DNA from: Acidobacteriota bacterium
Lineage (GTDB): Bacteria > Acidobacteriota > Terriglobia > Terriglobales > Acidobacteriaceae
Assembly: GCA_021802085.1 (NCBI GenBank)
Contig: JAKAAZ010000174.1
Location: 1 to 7,853 of the forward strand
Reading direction: 5' to 3'
DNA: 7,853 nucleotides
The translations under genes and the position numbers were made by a program. This document shows, piece after piece, positions 1 through 5,973 of the stretch. Every line of letters starts with the position of its first letter. Positions within the stretch are counted from its first letter, which is position 1. The notes beneath the pieces were generated by a model. It had not been told where the DNA came from. It saw nothing but the letters and a program-made list of their open reading frames with translations, and did not search any database.

Positions 1-191
1 CGGAAATAAAAGAGTCTGGTTGACCGTGTCAGAAATGAAGTTCTGGCCCATGAATTAAAACTAAAACAAAACGCCCCACCCCTGCTGTAGACTCCGTCAC
101 CAATCTATGCCCGACACACTCCTAGGGCCAGATACTCCTAAACTGCAAACGCCTAGTATAGATCGGCATCCCAGACGCGCTCGGGCCGTCC
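1..191. other. Gene-free stretch
   Basis: I see no supportable gene, RNA or promoter here. Base composition is noticeably more AT-rich than the rest of the window, with an A-rich run around 52-80. On the minus strand a G-rich run is followed by a T-rich run (about 90 down to 50), which recalls a terminator tail, but I find no stem. It lies just beyond the stop codon of the possible gene remnant at 192-455. Confidence 0.4.
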
Positions 192-455
192 CTAAACTAC
201 CTTAGCCGGTTCTATAAAGTTCCCCGGAGGACGCTCACCAATTGCCTCAATCAAAGCCCTTGCGATTTGCTTCCCGCGTTTGATAATCTCCGAGCCATAC
301 GCCAAGTAATCGAGAACTCTCGTCGTCCCCAATGAGCGACCAACCAGAGGGCTGTCGCAGCGCCAGGATCAACATTTGTAAAAGTCGCTGACAGGACTAC
401 GTCGTCACGGCATAAAATCCTGGAGTAGCTCGCCATTTAGATCAATCGCCGGGTC
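192..455 (-). pseudogene. Possible frameshifted gene remnant, interrupted by the IS
   Basis: No single intact gene is present, but three successive minus-strand reading frames give protein-like stretches that abut one another. Positions 455 to about 408 read DPAIDLNGELLQDFMP. About 408 to 310 read DDVVLSATFTNVDPGAATAL. About 330 to 194 read a helix-like segment that includes VLDYLAYGSEIIKRGKQ and ERPPGNFIEPAKVV, then a TAG stop at 192-194. Joining them needs two frameshifts. The 5' side runs into the left hairpin of the IS200 element, so the transposon may have cut the gene. I do not recognise the product. Stitching frames invites false positives, so confidence is low; an alternative is plain non-coding DNA. 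Confidence 0.28.
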
Positions 456-456
456 T

Positions 457-486
457 AAAGCCACCGCCTTTCAGGCGGTGAGCTTT
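457..486 (+). repeat. IS left-end hairpin
   Basis: AAAGC plus CACCGCC (457-468) pairs with GGCGGTG plus GCTTT (474-480, 482-486) around the loop TTTCA (469-473). That gives 12 base pairs with a single bulged A at 481. A subterminal imperfect hairpin with one unpaired base is what IS200/IS605 TnpA recognises on single-stranded DNA. It lies 26 bases upstream of the chosen tnpA start and could also hinder translation of read-through transcripts. Confidence 0.75.
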
Positions 487-512
487 CAGCATCCGTGCTG
501 GATACTGGAAGG

Positions 513-956
513 ATGGTGGAGTACAGGAAGAGCGCGCACGCGGTAAGGGATGTGAAGTATCACCTGATCTGGGTGAGGAAGTACCGGTACAAGATGTTGC
601 GTGGGGAAGTGGCGGAGCGTACGCGTGATCTGATCCGGCAGATATGCCAGTCACGTGAGGTGGTGATCGTGCAAGGGGCGGTATCGCCGGATCATGTCCA
701 TCTGCTTGTGAGCGTGCCGCCACAATTGGCCCCGGCGAAGCTGGTGCAGTTCATCAAAGGGCGATGGAGCCGGATGCTGCAGGAGGAGTTTCCCCAACTG
801 CGGAAACGGTATTGGGGACAGCATCTGTGGGCGCGAGGATATTTTTGCGCGAGCGTGGGCGCGGTGGATGAGGAGACGATCCGAAAGTACATTGAGAACC
901 AAACGTGGGAGGATCCAGGTGAAAACTTCAAAATCACCGCGCCGCGCGAGCCTTAA
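513..956 (+). CDS. tnpA: IS200-type HUH (Y1) transposase TnpA
   Basis: This 147-aa single-strand transposase would cut and rejoin the hairpin ends of its own element. Visible motifs are the metal-binding HVH at residues 61-63 (in SPDHVHLLVS), the catalytic tyrosine Y126 in IRKYIENQ, and Q130 on the same helix. These spacings agree closely with the known IS608 enzyme, where the residues are H64, H66, Y127 and Q131. The N-terminus (YRKSAHAVRDVKYHLIWVRK) is the usual family start. I chose the ATG at 513 over the in-frame GTG at 495 because the family begins near VEYRKS and the GTG has no ribosome site. GGAAGG directly precedes the ATG, which is very close for a Shine-Dalgarno, so the GTG at 516 is also possible. 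Length is full for the family and no frameshift is visible. Confidence 0.9.
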   Translation: MVEYRKSAHAVRDVKYHLIWVRKYRYKMLRGEVAERTRDLIRQICQSREVVIVQGAVSPDHVHLLVSVPPQLAPAKLVQFIKGRWSRMLQEEFPQLRKRYWGQHLWARGYFCASVGAVDEETIRKYIENQTWEDPGENFKITAPREP

Positions 957-1020
957 AGCCGACTCTCAGCCGGGAGCGCTTCAGGCGGCTTCAGCCGCAA
1001 ACAGGCGACTTTCAGTCGCA
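957..1020 (+). repeat. Stem-loop array between tnpA stop and IS right end
   Basis: Successive motifs centred on C(T)TTCAG follow the tnpA stop. There is a degenerate CTCTCAG (963-969), a CTTCAG at 979-984, a perfect hairpin GCGGC-TTCA-GCCGC (985-998) and a perfect hairpin GCGAC-TTTCA-GTCGC (1005-1019). The right-end hairpin comes next. The loops stay alike while the stems differ but remain self-complementary in the last two units. This resembles REP-like arrays tied to HUH transposases. Confidence 0.65.
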
Positions 1021-1023
1021 ATC

Positions 1024-1054
1024 AAACCCACCGGCTTTCAGCCGGTGGGCGTTT
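1024..1054 (+). repeat. IS right-end hairpin
   Basis: CCCACCGGC (1027-1035) pairs perfectly with GCCGGTGGG (1041-1049) around TTTCA (1036-1040). AAA (1024-1026) can pair with TTT (1052-1054) across a two-base bulge. Loop and stem closely match the left-end hairpin at 457-486, which supports these two as the recognised ends of the element. GTTTAGTC follows, and the right cleavage site should lie within a few bases. Confidence 0.75.
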
Positions 1055-1092
1055 AGTCTATTGATATGTTATATAAGAATCATTGTACGAGA

Positions 1093-1232
1093 GCGGATTT
1101 ACTGATACTGTCATCAAAATGGAAGGTGTCATTCTGAGCGCAGCGAAGGATCCAGAGCGCGATTGCAGCATTTACGATGCGGGTATCGTCGCGACTTTTC
1201 ACCACGCATGACCATACAAACCGTAAATCGGC
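1093..1232 (-). repeat. MITE-like repeat, copy C (inverted, internally deleted)
   Basis: This is a third, shorter copy of the repeat seen at 6063-6268, in the opposite orientation. It starts GCGGATTTACTGATACTG, passes through GTCATTCTGAG and the block TACGATGCGGGTATCGTC, and ends in CACCACGCATGACCATACAAACCGTAAATCGGC-type sequence split over 1199-1232. Each block matches the reverse complement of 6063-6268 in the same order. About 60 bp of the interior, including the second GTCATTCTGA-type arm, is missing. It lies 51 bp beyond the stop codon of the secreted-protein gene at 1284 and begins about 35 bp after the IS200 element. The interval 1233-1283 holds only a weak AGGAA-AAAA-TTCCT hairpin (1260-1273). 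Confidence 0.75.
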
Positions 1233-1283
1233 TATAAAGTAGGATCAGGATTCTCGCCCAGGAAAAAATTCCTCCCAGCTCGT

Positions 1284-1859
1284 CTATTGCGGCACCGACT
1301 TGAAATTCACGTTGCGACTTTCAATCGTCTCGTCCGCGGACTTGTCTCGACCGCTCTCCGGATGATGCAGCGCGAGCACTCCGTGCAGCACATAGTAGCC
1401 TTCATCGGCGCGGGTTTTTCCATCGCCGCGCACGATCGTTCCGCGAAAGGAATACCATACGCCGTGGACCACGCGCGTCTGAAAACTGATCTCGGCGCCG
1501 TCCAGGCTGGACGCATCGAAGAAAAATGTGACCGGCGTATTGCTGTCCGTTTCTGCGTCGCCCAGCTGCGTAATATATCCGCTTATTTTGTTCCGGCTCA
1601 GGTCGATTTCAACGGTGTCGCTGCTGTGATCGAACTCATACGTGCCCCACACATCGTCGGGCAGCGTGGACGGCTGGCCCACCGGCTCCTGGGAGCTGGG
1701 GCCGGCCGGGATGGTCTCATCCGGCTCCTGCTGGGAACGACTGTGCAGCGTGGGAATGGAGCTTTGCTGCGGCCATGTCTGCACGCACATCGCCACTGCA
1801 AACAGAAAAGCGAGGGCAATCCTGGTCCGCGGCAATCGCGTTCGGCGGAAACATCGCAT
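1284..1859 (-). CDS. Secreted protein of unknown function
   Basis: I cannot name this 191-aa protein, but it looks genuine. The start at 1859 has an excellent ribosome site, GGGAGGA (1866-1872), six bases upstream; an in-frame codon at 1919 lacks such support. Residues 1-31 form a Sec signal: Arg-rich MRCFRRTRLPRTR, then a hydrophobic core ALAFLFAVAMC. The cysteine there does not sit in a proper lipobox. Residues 32-70 are a Ser/Pro/Gln/Glu-rich linker. Residues 71-166 look like one beta-rich domain, with WGTYEFD, VEIDLSRNKISGYI, TPVTFFFD, VVHGVWYSFRGTIVRG and EGYYVLHGVLALHHP. I recall similar uncharacterised secreted proteins in Acidobacteriota but cannot verify it. It lies 87 bp downstream of mutY on the same strand and is probably cotranscribed with it. 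Confidence 0.8.
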   Translation of the reverse strand: MRCFRRTRLPRTRIALAFLFAVAMCVQTWPQQSSIPTLHSRSQQEPDETIPAGPSSQEPVGQPSTLPDDVWGTYEFDHSSDTVEIDLSRNKISGYITQLGDAETDSNTPVTFFFDASSLDGAEISFQTRVVHGVWYSFRGTIVRGDGKTRADEGYYVLHGVLALHHPESGRDKSADETIESRNVNFKSVPQ

Positions 1860-1865
1860 GGCCAG

Positions 1866-1872
1866 TCCTCCC
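1866..1872 (-). promoter_or_regulatory. Ribosome binding site fixing the start at 1859
   Basis: GGGAGGA on the minus strand lies six bases before the ATG at 1857-1859. It decides between this start and the longer reading frame that begins at 1919. Confidence 0.75.
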
Positions 1873-1946
1873 GACACCGCGACCCTCCAGCTTACCCCCT
1901 GCGCCCGCCAATCGAGCATGTATTTCTGCCGATGTGGTTCGCAAGG

Positions 1947-3056
1947 TCACAGAAATTCATCGTCCGCCCCGGGCAGCGCTTTCCCCTGGCGTACCTGCCT
2001 CGGTTTCGCAAATACATCCAGCCGCATCAGAATCTTTCTTGCCAACCCGGTCAGGGCAATCTCGGGCAGCTTGTTGGCCGCGACCCAGTCTTGTGTCTCG
2101 GAATCGCTTGCGGACGACAGGCCGCGGAAGGTTTCCGCTTCCAGCGGGAAAACCTGTACATAAAAATTCTTGTTGGTAATGGCGTGCCGAATTCGCAACA
2201 CCGGCTCGCTCGCCTTCGACTCAATCAGGTCGTGGTCGCCAAGCGTCGGCAGTTCCCACATTCCCGGCATTTGCGAGGCATCCGGCTGCCGCTGCACCAG
2301 CAGCACCTCCACATGCCGGCCCCCATTTCCCATGGGCTTCTTCACCAGGGCATAATGACTTTTCACGCTGACCATTTGCTTGCGTGGCCGCGCCGGATGT
2401 TCTCCCTGCGTCCGGCAAAACTCCCGCACCGGACAGCTTCCGCAGAGCGGACCATGCGGCAGGCAAACCGTCGCTCCCAGCTCCATCATCGCCTGATTGA
2501 ATGTTCCCGGCGCGCCCTGATCCAGCAGCTCATTGGCCGCTTGCTTCAATCGCGCCGCCGACGCGCTGCGGGGGCCCGCGCCCTTTCCCAGCACGCGCAT
2601 CAACACACGCTCCACGTTGCCATCGACCACCGCAACCGCCTCCCCGCGGGCAATGCTGGCAATGGCTGCCGCCGTATAGTCTCCCACCCCCGGCAGGCGT
2701 CTCAATTCCAGCGACGACTTCGGCAGAGAGCCGCCATGCTCCTTCATCAGCAATTGCGCGGCGCTATGCAGCATGCGTGCCCGGCGATAGTAGCCCAGGC
2801 CGCTCCACAAAGCCAGCACGTCCTCTTCCCGCGCCAGCGCCAGCGATGCGATGGATGGGAATCGTTCGATAAATTGCGTGTAGCGGTCCACCACTGTAGC
2901 CGCCCGTGTCTGTTGCAGCATCACCTCGGAAACCCAGATGCGATAGGGATCGCGCGTTTGACGCCACGGCAAATCCCGCGCATTCAGTCGATACCACGAC
3001 AGTAAAAGCAACCGAAAAGTTTCCCTGCCCTGCTCCGTCGGGACCGCATTCTCCAT
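1947..3056 (-). CDS. mutY: A/G-specific adenine DNA glycosylase MutY
   Basis: MutY removes adenine mispaired with 8-oxoguanine or guanine and so prevents G:C to T:A changes. From the ATG at 3056 it is 369 aa, a normal length. The helix-hairpin-helix glycosylase domain covers residues 10-225: catalytic E44 in WVSEVMLQQT, HhH loop LPGVGDYTAAAIASI (121-135) and catalytic D145 in VAVVDGNVERVL. The [4Fe-4S] ligands C198, C205, C208 and C214 have the exact CX6CX2CX5C spacing. Residues 230-345 form the NUDIX-like 8-oxoG recognition domain. Where many MutY proteins carry a Phe-Ser-His recognition loop, this one reads Ile-Thr-Asn (293-295 in RHAITNKNF). A TTG seven codons upstream (3077) is an alternative start; neither has a clear ribosome site. 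The secreted-protein gene follows 87 bp downstream. Confidence 0.95.
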   Translation of the reverse strand: MENAVPTEQGRETFRLLLLSWYRLNARDLPWRQTRDPYRIWVSEVMLQQTRAATVVDRYTQFIERFPSIASLALAREEDVLALWSGLGYYRRARMLHSAAQLLMKEHGGSLPKSSLELRRLPGVGDYTAAAIASIARGEAVAVVDGNVERVLMRVLGKGAGPRSASAARLKQAANELLDQGAPGTFNQAMMELGATVCLPHGPLCGSCPVREFCRTQGEHPARPRKQMVSVKSHYALVKKPMGNGGRHVEVLLVQRQPDASQMPGMWELPTLGDHDLIESKASEPVLRIRHAITNKNFYVQVFPLEAETFRGLSSASDSETQDWVAANKLPEIALTGLARKILMRLDVFAKPRQVRQGKALPGADDEFL

Positions 3057-3123
3057 AGCGTCGATTCTAATGGGCAAGGATCGGATTTGTATCGAAGTCG
3101 ACCGTGGCGAGTGTGAGTCGTTG

Positions 3124-3151
3124 GTGACCTACGGAAGTGCCCATAGGTCAC
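3124..3151 (-). repeat. Inverted repeat or hairpin upstream of mutY
   Basis: GTGACCTA (3124-3131) and TAGGTCAC (3144-3151) are perfect 8-base arms. GG (3133-3134) and CC (3141-3142) extend the stem. In minus-strand RNA the intervening pair becomes U-G, giving an 11-pair stem with a 6-base loop; the plus strand has a C/A mismatch there. It lies 68-95 bases before the mutY ATG, so it could be an operator, a leader structure or a relic repeat. I see no consensus promoter next to it. Confidence 0.5.
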
Positions 3152-3191
3152 TTAGGCAGAAGCCATCGCGCGTAACCTGGAACCGCGCGCT

Positions 3192-3236
3192 CAAATCCGC
3201 AAAAACCGTCCTGCTCGGACGGTTTTTGCGGATTTG
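3192..3236. terminator. Strong bidirectional intrinsic terminator
   Basis: Twenty-base arms (3192-3211 and 3217-3236) pair perfectly around the loop TGCTC. The core is A5-CCGTCC-loop-GGACGG-T5, so a GC stem is followed by a T run on either strand, the form of a bidirectional Rho-independent terminator. It most likely ends the minus-strand transcript of the radical SAM gene (stop at 3475) before mutY. The outer arm 3228-3236 is also the left end of the repeat at 3228-3472. Confidence 0.8.
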
Positions 3237-3472
3237 CGGTTGTTGTAGTGATCTGGGGCCGGAATCATTCTGAACGTAGGTCGCTGTAGTTATTTGTGGC
3301 ACGAGTCATTCTGAACAAAGGTCGCTGCGGCGACCGAAGTGCAGAATCCAGAAGGTATGCGCATCGTAAGCTCTGCCATTACCCTCTGGATTTTTCGCGG
3401 AGTTTAGCCTGAGCGAAGGCGAAGGGCTCAGAATGACTCATCTCATTTTTGAATACAGTATCCGTGAATCCG
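3228..3472 (+). repeat. MITE-like repeat, copy A (with internal tandem duplication)
   Basis: The copy begins GCGGATTTGCGG at 3228 and ends GTGAATCCG at 3472, two bases from the radical SAM stop codon. Nested 12-base inverted arms GAGTCATTCTGA (3303-3314) and TCAGAATGACTC (3428-3439) are perfect. A small hairpin GGTCGC-TGCG-GCGACC (3320-3335) lies inside. Shared blocks with 6063-6268 occur in the same order: gcgaccgaagtg, agaatccaga, cgcatcgta, ctggatt, and CTCATTTT with CAGTATC near the end. The length of 245 bp falls to 204 bp without the duplication, close to the 206 bp of the copy at 6063. Confidence 0.8.
3244..3325 (+). repeat. 41-bp direct tandem duplication inside copy A
   Basis: Units 3244-3284 and 3285-3325 are each 41 bases, run from TGTAGT to AGGTCGC, and match at 33 of 41 positions with no gaps. 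Both contain TCATTCTGAAC. The duplicated segment corresponds to the left-arm region of the repeat; the copy at 6063 has only one such unit. Confidence 0.75.
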
Positions 3473-3474
3473 GT

Positions 3475-5586
3475 TTAGTCGCCCATCACTGTTTCTTCGG
3501 CCTTCTCTTCTTTCGTCGCCGGCGTTGTCTTCGGAGCGGATGCGATCAGGGAGTCGATGCCGATGAAGTTTTCCTTCGGCTTTTCGCCCAGCACATGCTC
3601 GCGGTACAGTCGCGCCATCTGTGCATTCTCGGCGTCCTGCTTCAGCTTGCCTTCGCGCGCGCGAATCTTTTCCTCGCGCGAGTTTTTGGCAATCCCCAGC
3701 TTGTCCAGCGTGTCATTGGCTGCGGCATGCACGTGATCGTCGTTCAGCACCAACGTGTTCTGCGCATCGCCCATACCCACCTTGCGGCCGCCGGCGAAAA
3801 TCTCATGCCGGCCATGCTCTTCGTACCACTTGGTCAGCGTCGCCGTCATGTGCATCTTCTCAATAATGTTGCGCCAGCCCACGCCGGTGTTGTACGCGCA
3901 GAAGCTGATTTCGCCTTCCTGCGTCGCATACGGGATGATGCACTGCTCGGTCCGGCGGAAATCGTAGTTGAACAAATCCTGAAACCACATGCCCGCGATG
4001 AACAGGAAGTTCCAACGATCGGCGCGGCGCATTTTGATGTCTTCCATGGTGCGGTCGCCCGTTACCTTGCCGTAATTCTTCCCCGTGGCGCCAAAACATT
4101 TGTCGAACTTCTTCAACAGATCCAGAATGCGGAAATGAGTCGGCGACTTCGTCGGATCGTAGTTCCGCAGCAGTGCCAGCGAGACGCCGAAGATCGACAG
4201 AAACTTGCCGCGCGACGCATCGTTGATCTTGGCAACATCCTTGGCCAGGCGGTCGGCATTCAGGAATGCCGTCACCGGGACCGCTTCCTTGGTTTCCTTG
4301 TCGATCATCAATGCCATGCCAATGCCGCAATTCGGGTGGCATCCGCACGACAGCTGGCCCCAGTCGCGGGTCGGTCCATGCACCAGGTCGGCCCAGTCGG
4401 AGAACGTGCTCATAAAGCTGATCGGGAACCAGTCGCGCGTCGGCTCGCCCAGTCCTGTCTGGTTCTTGATGTCGTGCGCCATATGGCTCAGCGTGTAACG
4501 CTGGGCAATGCGCCGTTCATCGCTGATGGCTTCATCGCGGCCGGTAAACGACACCGGCTGGAAGCTCAGGAAGTTGATCGTCTTCGGGTTGTTCAGCGCG
4601 AACTCAATAATATGACCCACCTGCTCGTTGTTGATCCCGTTGATGATGGTCGTCACTGGAACGATGTCGACGCCCGCTTCATGCAGGTTGTGGATCGCCT
4701 GCAGTTTCACGTCGAACAGGTTGCCAACTTTGCGGTGCGAATTGGCGGCGTTGCCGATTCCATCGAACTGCAGGTAGGCATAGCGCAGACCTGCTTCCGC
4801 GGCTGCCCGGCAGAATTCCTTGCTCTTCGCAAATTCAATCCCATTGGTCGCAGCCTGCACCGAGTTGTATCCAACCTTGCGCGCATATGCGACAGCATCC
4901 AGGAAGTACGGCGACAACGTCGGCTCACCGCCGGAGAACTGCACCGACATCTGGCGGCGCGGCTTGATTGAAATCGCGTTGTCCAGCATGGTCTTGATCT
5001 CGTCCCATGTCAGCTCATGCACAAAGCCAACCTGGTTGGCGTCCATGAAACACGGGTCGCACATCATGTTGCAGCGGTTCGTCAAATCGATCGTCAGCAC
5101 CGAGCCGCGGCCATGCGTAATCGTCGAGGTCCCGTGGTGATGCAATTTCTCATCGTTGTGCGCGCGAATGTCGCGGCCCGGAAACGTCTCTTCCAGATGC
5201 TTGAAAAATGCCGGATCGATCGACATCACATCTTCAAAGTGGCCATGCTTCGGGCAGTCCTTCACCATCAGAATCTTGCCGTCGCGCTCGATGATCTGCG
5301 CCTTGATCTCGCCAACTTTTTCGTTCAATAAAATCTCGTGCGGCAGCTTGCCATCCACAATCTGCTGGCGGATCTCCGGCAGGCACTTCGGGCACAGCGA
5401 GTCCGTGCTGCGCGGCCAGCCCAACGGCGGCTTTTCTTTCTGATAGGACTTCAGCAGCGGCTTATCAGACCACTTCGGCGTAAACGACGCGTTGGGTCGA
5501 ATGCTGTTGAGCTTCTCAAATACAACCCACGCGCCCTGTGCGGCCAGCGTGACCGTCTTTTCCGCGAATTTCATTGCTTTCGGCAT
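3475..5586 (-). CDS. Radical SAM protein, Tes/Mss-like (candidate membrane-spanning lipid synthase)
   Basis: This 703-aa radical SAM enzyme begins at an ATG with a good ribosome site. Residues 60-137 form a small metal-binding domain of rubredoxin type, CPKC (65-68) paired with CPKH (111-114). The core begins at SVLTIDLTNRCNMMCDPCF, with the SAM-cluster cysteines C172, C176 and C179 (CX3CX2C). SGGEPT (218-223) is the SAM-binding GGE motif, and TNGIEF (247-252) and QFDGI (273-277) are further barrel strands. CGCHPNC (414-420), C549 and C563 (EISFCAYN) are likely ligands of additional clusters. The C-terminal 70 residues are charged and low in complexity. The layout matches archaeal tetraether synthase (MJ0619 type) and bacterial Mss, which couple unactivated lipid tail carbons. 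In an acidobacterium the natural product would be iso-diabolic acid; that substrate is my inference. The gene is monocistronic, with a repeat directly after its stop and a terminator beyond. Confidence 0.85.
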   Translation of the reverse strand: MPKAMKFAEKTVTLAAQGAWVVFEKLNSIRPNASFTPKWSDKPLLKSYQKEKPPLGWPRSTDSLCPKCLPEIRQQIVDGKLPHEILLNEKVGEIKAQIIERDGKILMVKDCPKHGHFEDVMSIDPAFFKHLEETFPGRDIRAHNDEKLHHHGTSTITHGRGSVLTIDLTNRCNMMCDPCFMDANQVGFVHELTWDEIKTMLDNAISIKPRRQMSVQFSGGEPTLSPYFLDAVAYARKVGYNSVQAATNGIEFAKSKEFCRAAAEAGLRYAYLQFDGIGNAANSHRKVGNLFDVKLQAIHNLHEAGVDIVPVTTIINGINNEQVGHIIEFALNNPKTINFLSFQPVSFTGRDEAISDERRIAQRYTLSHMAHDIKNQTGLGEPTRDWFPISFMSTFSDWADLVHGPTRDWGQLSCGCHPNCGIGMALMIDKETKEAVPVTAFLNADRLAKDVAKINDASRGKFLSIFGVSLALLRNYDPTKSPTHFRILDLLKKFDKCFGATGKNYGKVTGDRTMEDIKMRRADRWNFLFIAGMWFQDLFNYDFRRTEQCIIPYATQEGEISFCAYNTGVGWRNIIEKMHMTATLTKWYEEHGRHEIFAGGRKVGMGDAQNTLVLNDDHVHAAANDTLDKLGIAKNSREEKIRAREGKLKQDAENAQMARLYREHVLGEKPKENFIGIDSLIASAPKTTPATKEEKAEETVMGD

Positions 5587-5595
5587 TTTCGGCGT

Positions 5596-5601
5596 TCTCC
5601 T
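5596..5601 (-). promoter_or_regulatory. Ribosome binding site of the radical SAM gene
   Basis: AGGAGA on the minus strand lies nine bases before the ATG at 5584-5586. It supports the first methionine; the next in-frame ATG at 5574 (MKFAEK) has no such site. Confidence 0.7.
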
Positions 5602-5927
5602 GAACTGCTTTGGTCGAGTGGACGTCTAGGCTTTTCCTGGGTGGCTTGCATCGGCATTCCGCCTTTGCCCCCGCCCACATGCCCCCAACAGCCTGTACAC
5701 GATTCGCACCCTGCGCGGAACTTCAGTCATGCCGCCGCACAAGTCGCTCCCTCACTACACCTCCAGCTTACGCACCCTCCACCGGGCCGTGAAACGGCTC
5801 TCCATTCAATGGCGTAATTTGTAGGTTCGATGGAGATTAGGTCCGGTGAATGGAAGTCTGGAAGCGTTCTGGATCGGCTGGCATCACGGCCAAAAATGGA
5901 TGTTGTCGTCCTGAGCGGAACAACAAA
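5602..5927. other. Gene-free upstream region of the radical SAM gene
   Basis: I find no convincing gene on either strand. The stretch must hold the promoter of the radical SAM gene, but I see no clear -35/-10 pair. A small hairpin GCCGT-GAA-ACGGC lies at 5786-5798. The short reading frames crossing it have proline- and arginine-rich compositions typical of chance frames in GC-rich DNA. Confidence 0.5.
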
Positions 5928-5973
5928 GTGAAGCGAAGGGCCTTGCGGTTTCTGGCCAGCCGCAAGGCCCTTC
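5928..5973. repeat. Long hairpin in a dispersed acidobacterial-type repeat
   Basis: GAAGGGCCTTGCGG (5935-5948) pairs perfectly with CCGCAAGGCCCTTC (5960-5973) around an 11-base loop containing the palindrome CTGGCCAG. GTGAAG (5928-5933) offers an alternative outer pairing with CTTCAC. The surrounding segment (about 5900-6015) contains gtCCTGAGCGg, gaagcgaaggg and CCTGAGCccagCCGAAGGG, the style of dispersed repeat I know from acidobacterial intergenic regions. There is no T run, so it is not a standard terminator. Confidence 0.6.

Larger units (their letters stand above)
454..1060 (+). mobile_element. IS200-type insertion sequence (IS200/IS605 family), tnpA only
   Basis: An element of about 600 bp holds one HUH transposase gene between two subterminal hairpins (457-486 and 1024-1054). 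Both have the loop TTTCA and closely similar stems. This is the layout of IS200-group elements, which move as single-stranded circles and make no target duplication. No tnpB and no guide RNA region are present. The exact cleavage points cannot be fixed from one copy; I place the ends a few bases outside the hairpins. The element appears complete and possibly active, because both ends and the catalytic residues are intact. Confidence 0.8.

Noticed and set aside
50..105. Rho-independent terminator for the remnant at 192-455
   Set aside because: A G-rich then T-rich run is visible on the minus strand, but no complementary stem could be found.
957..1054. CRISPR array or guide RNA for a TnpB-like nuclease
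   Set aside because: The units are palindromic hairpins of unequal spacing without unique spacers, and no tnpB or cas gene is in the window.
954..1100. Resumption of the interrupted gene remnant on the right side of the IS
   Set aside because: Minus-strand frames from 1060 to 1130 show stops or no protein-like sequence, and the repeat at 1093 starts almost at once.
1287..3005. 572-codon plus-strand open frame
   Set aside because: It runs antisense across mutY and the secreted-protein gene, is rich in Arg, His and Gln, and has no recognisable domain. GC-rich codon bias on the minus strand keeps it open by chance.
3433..4971. 512-codon plus-strand open frame
   Set aside because: It is antisense to the radical SAM gene, which has clear motifs; composition is typical of a shadow frame.
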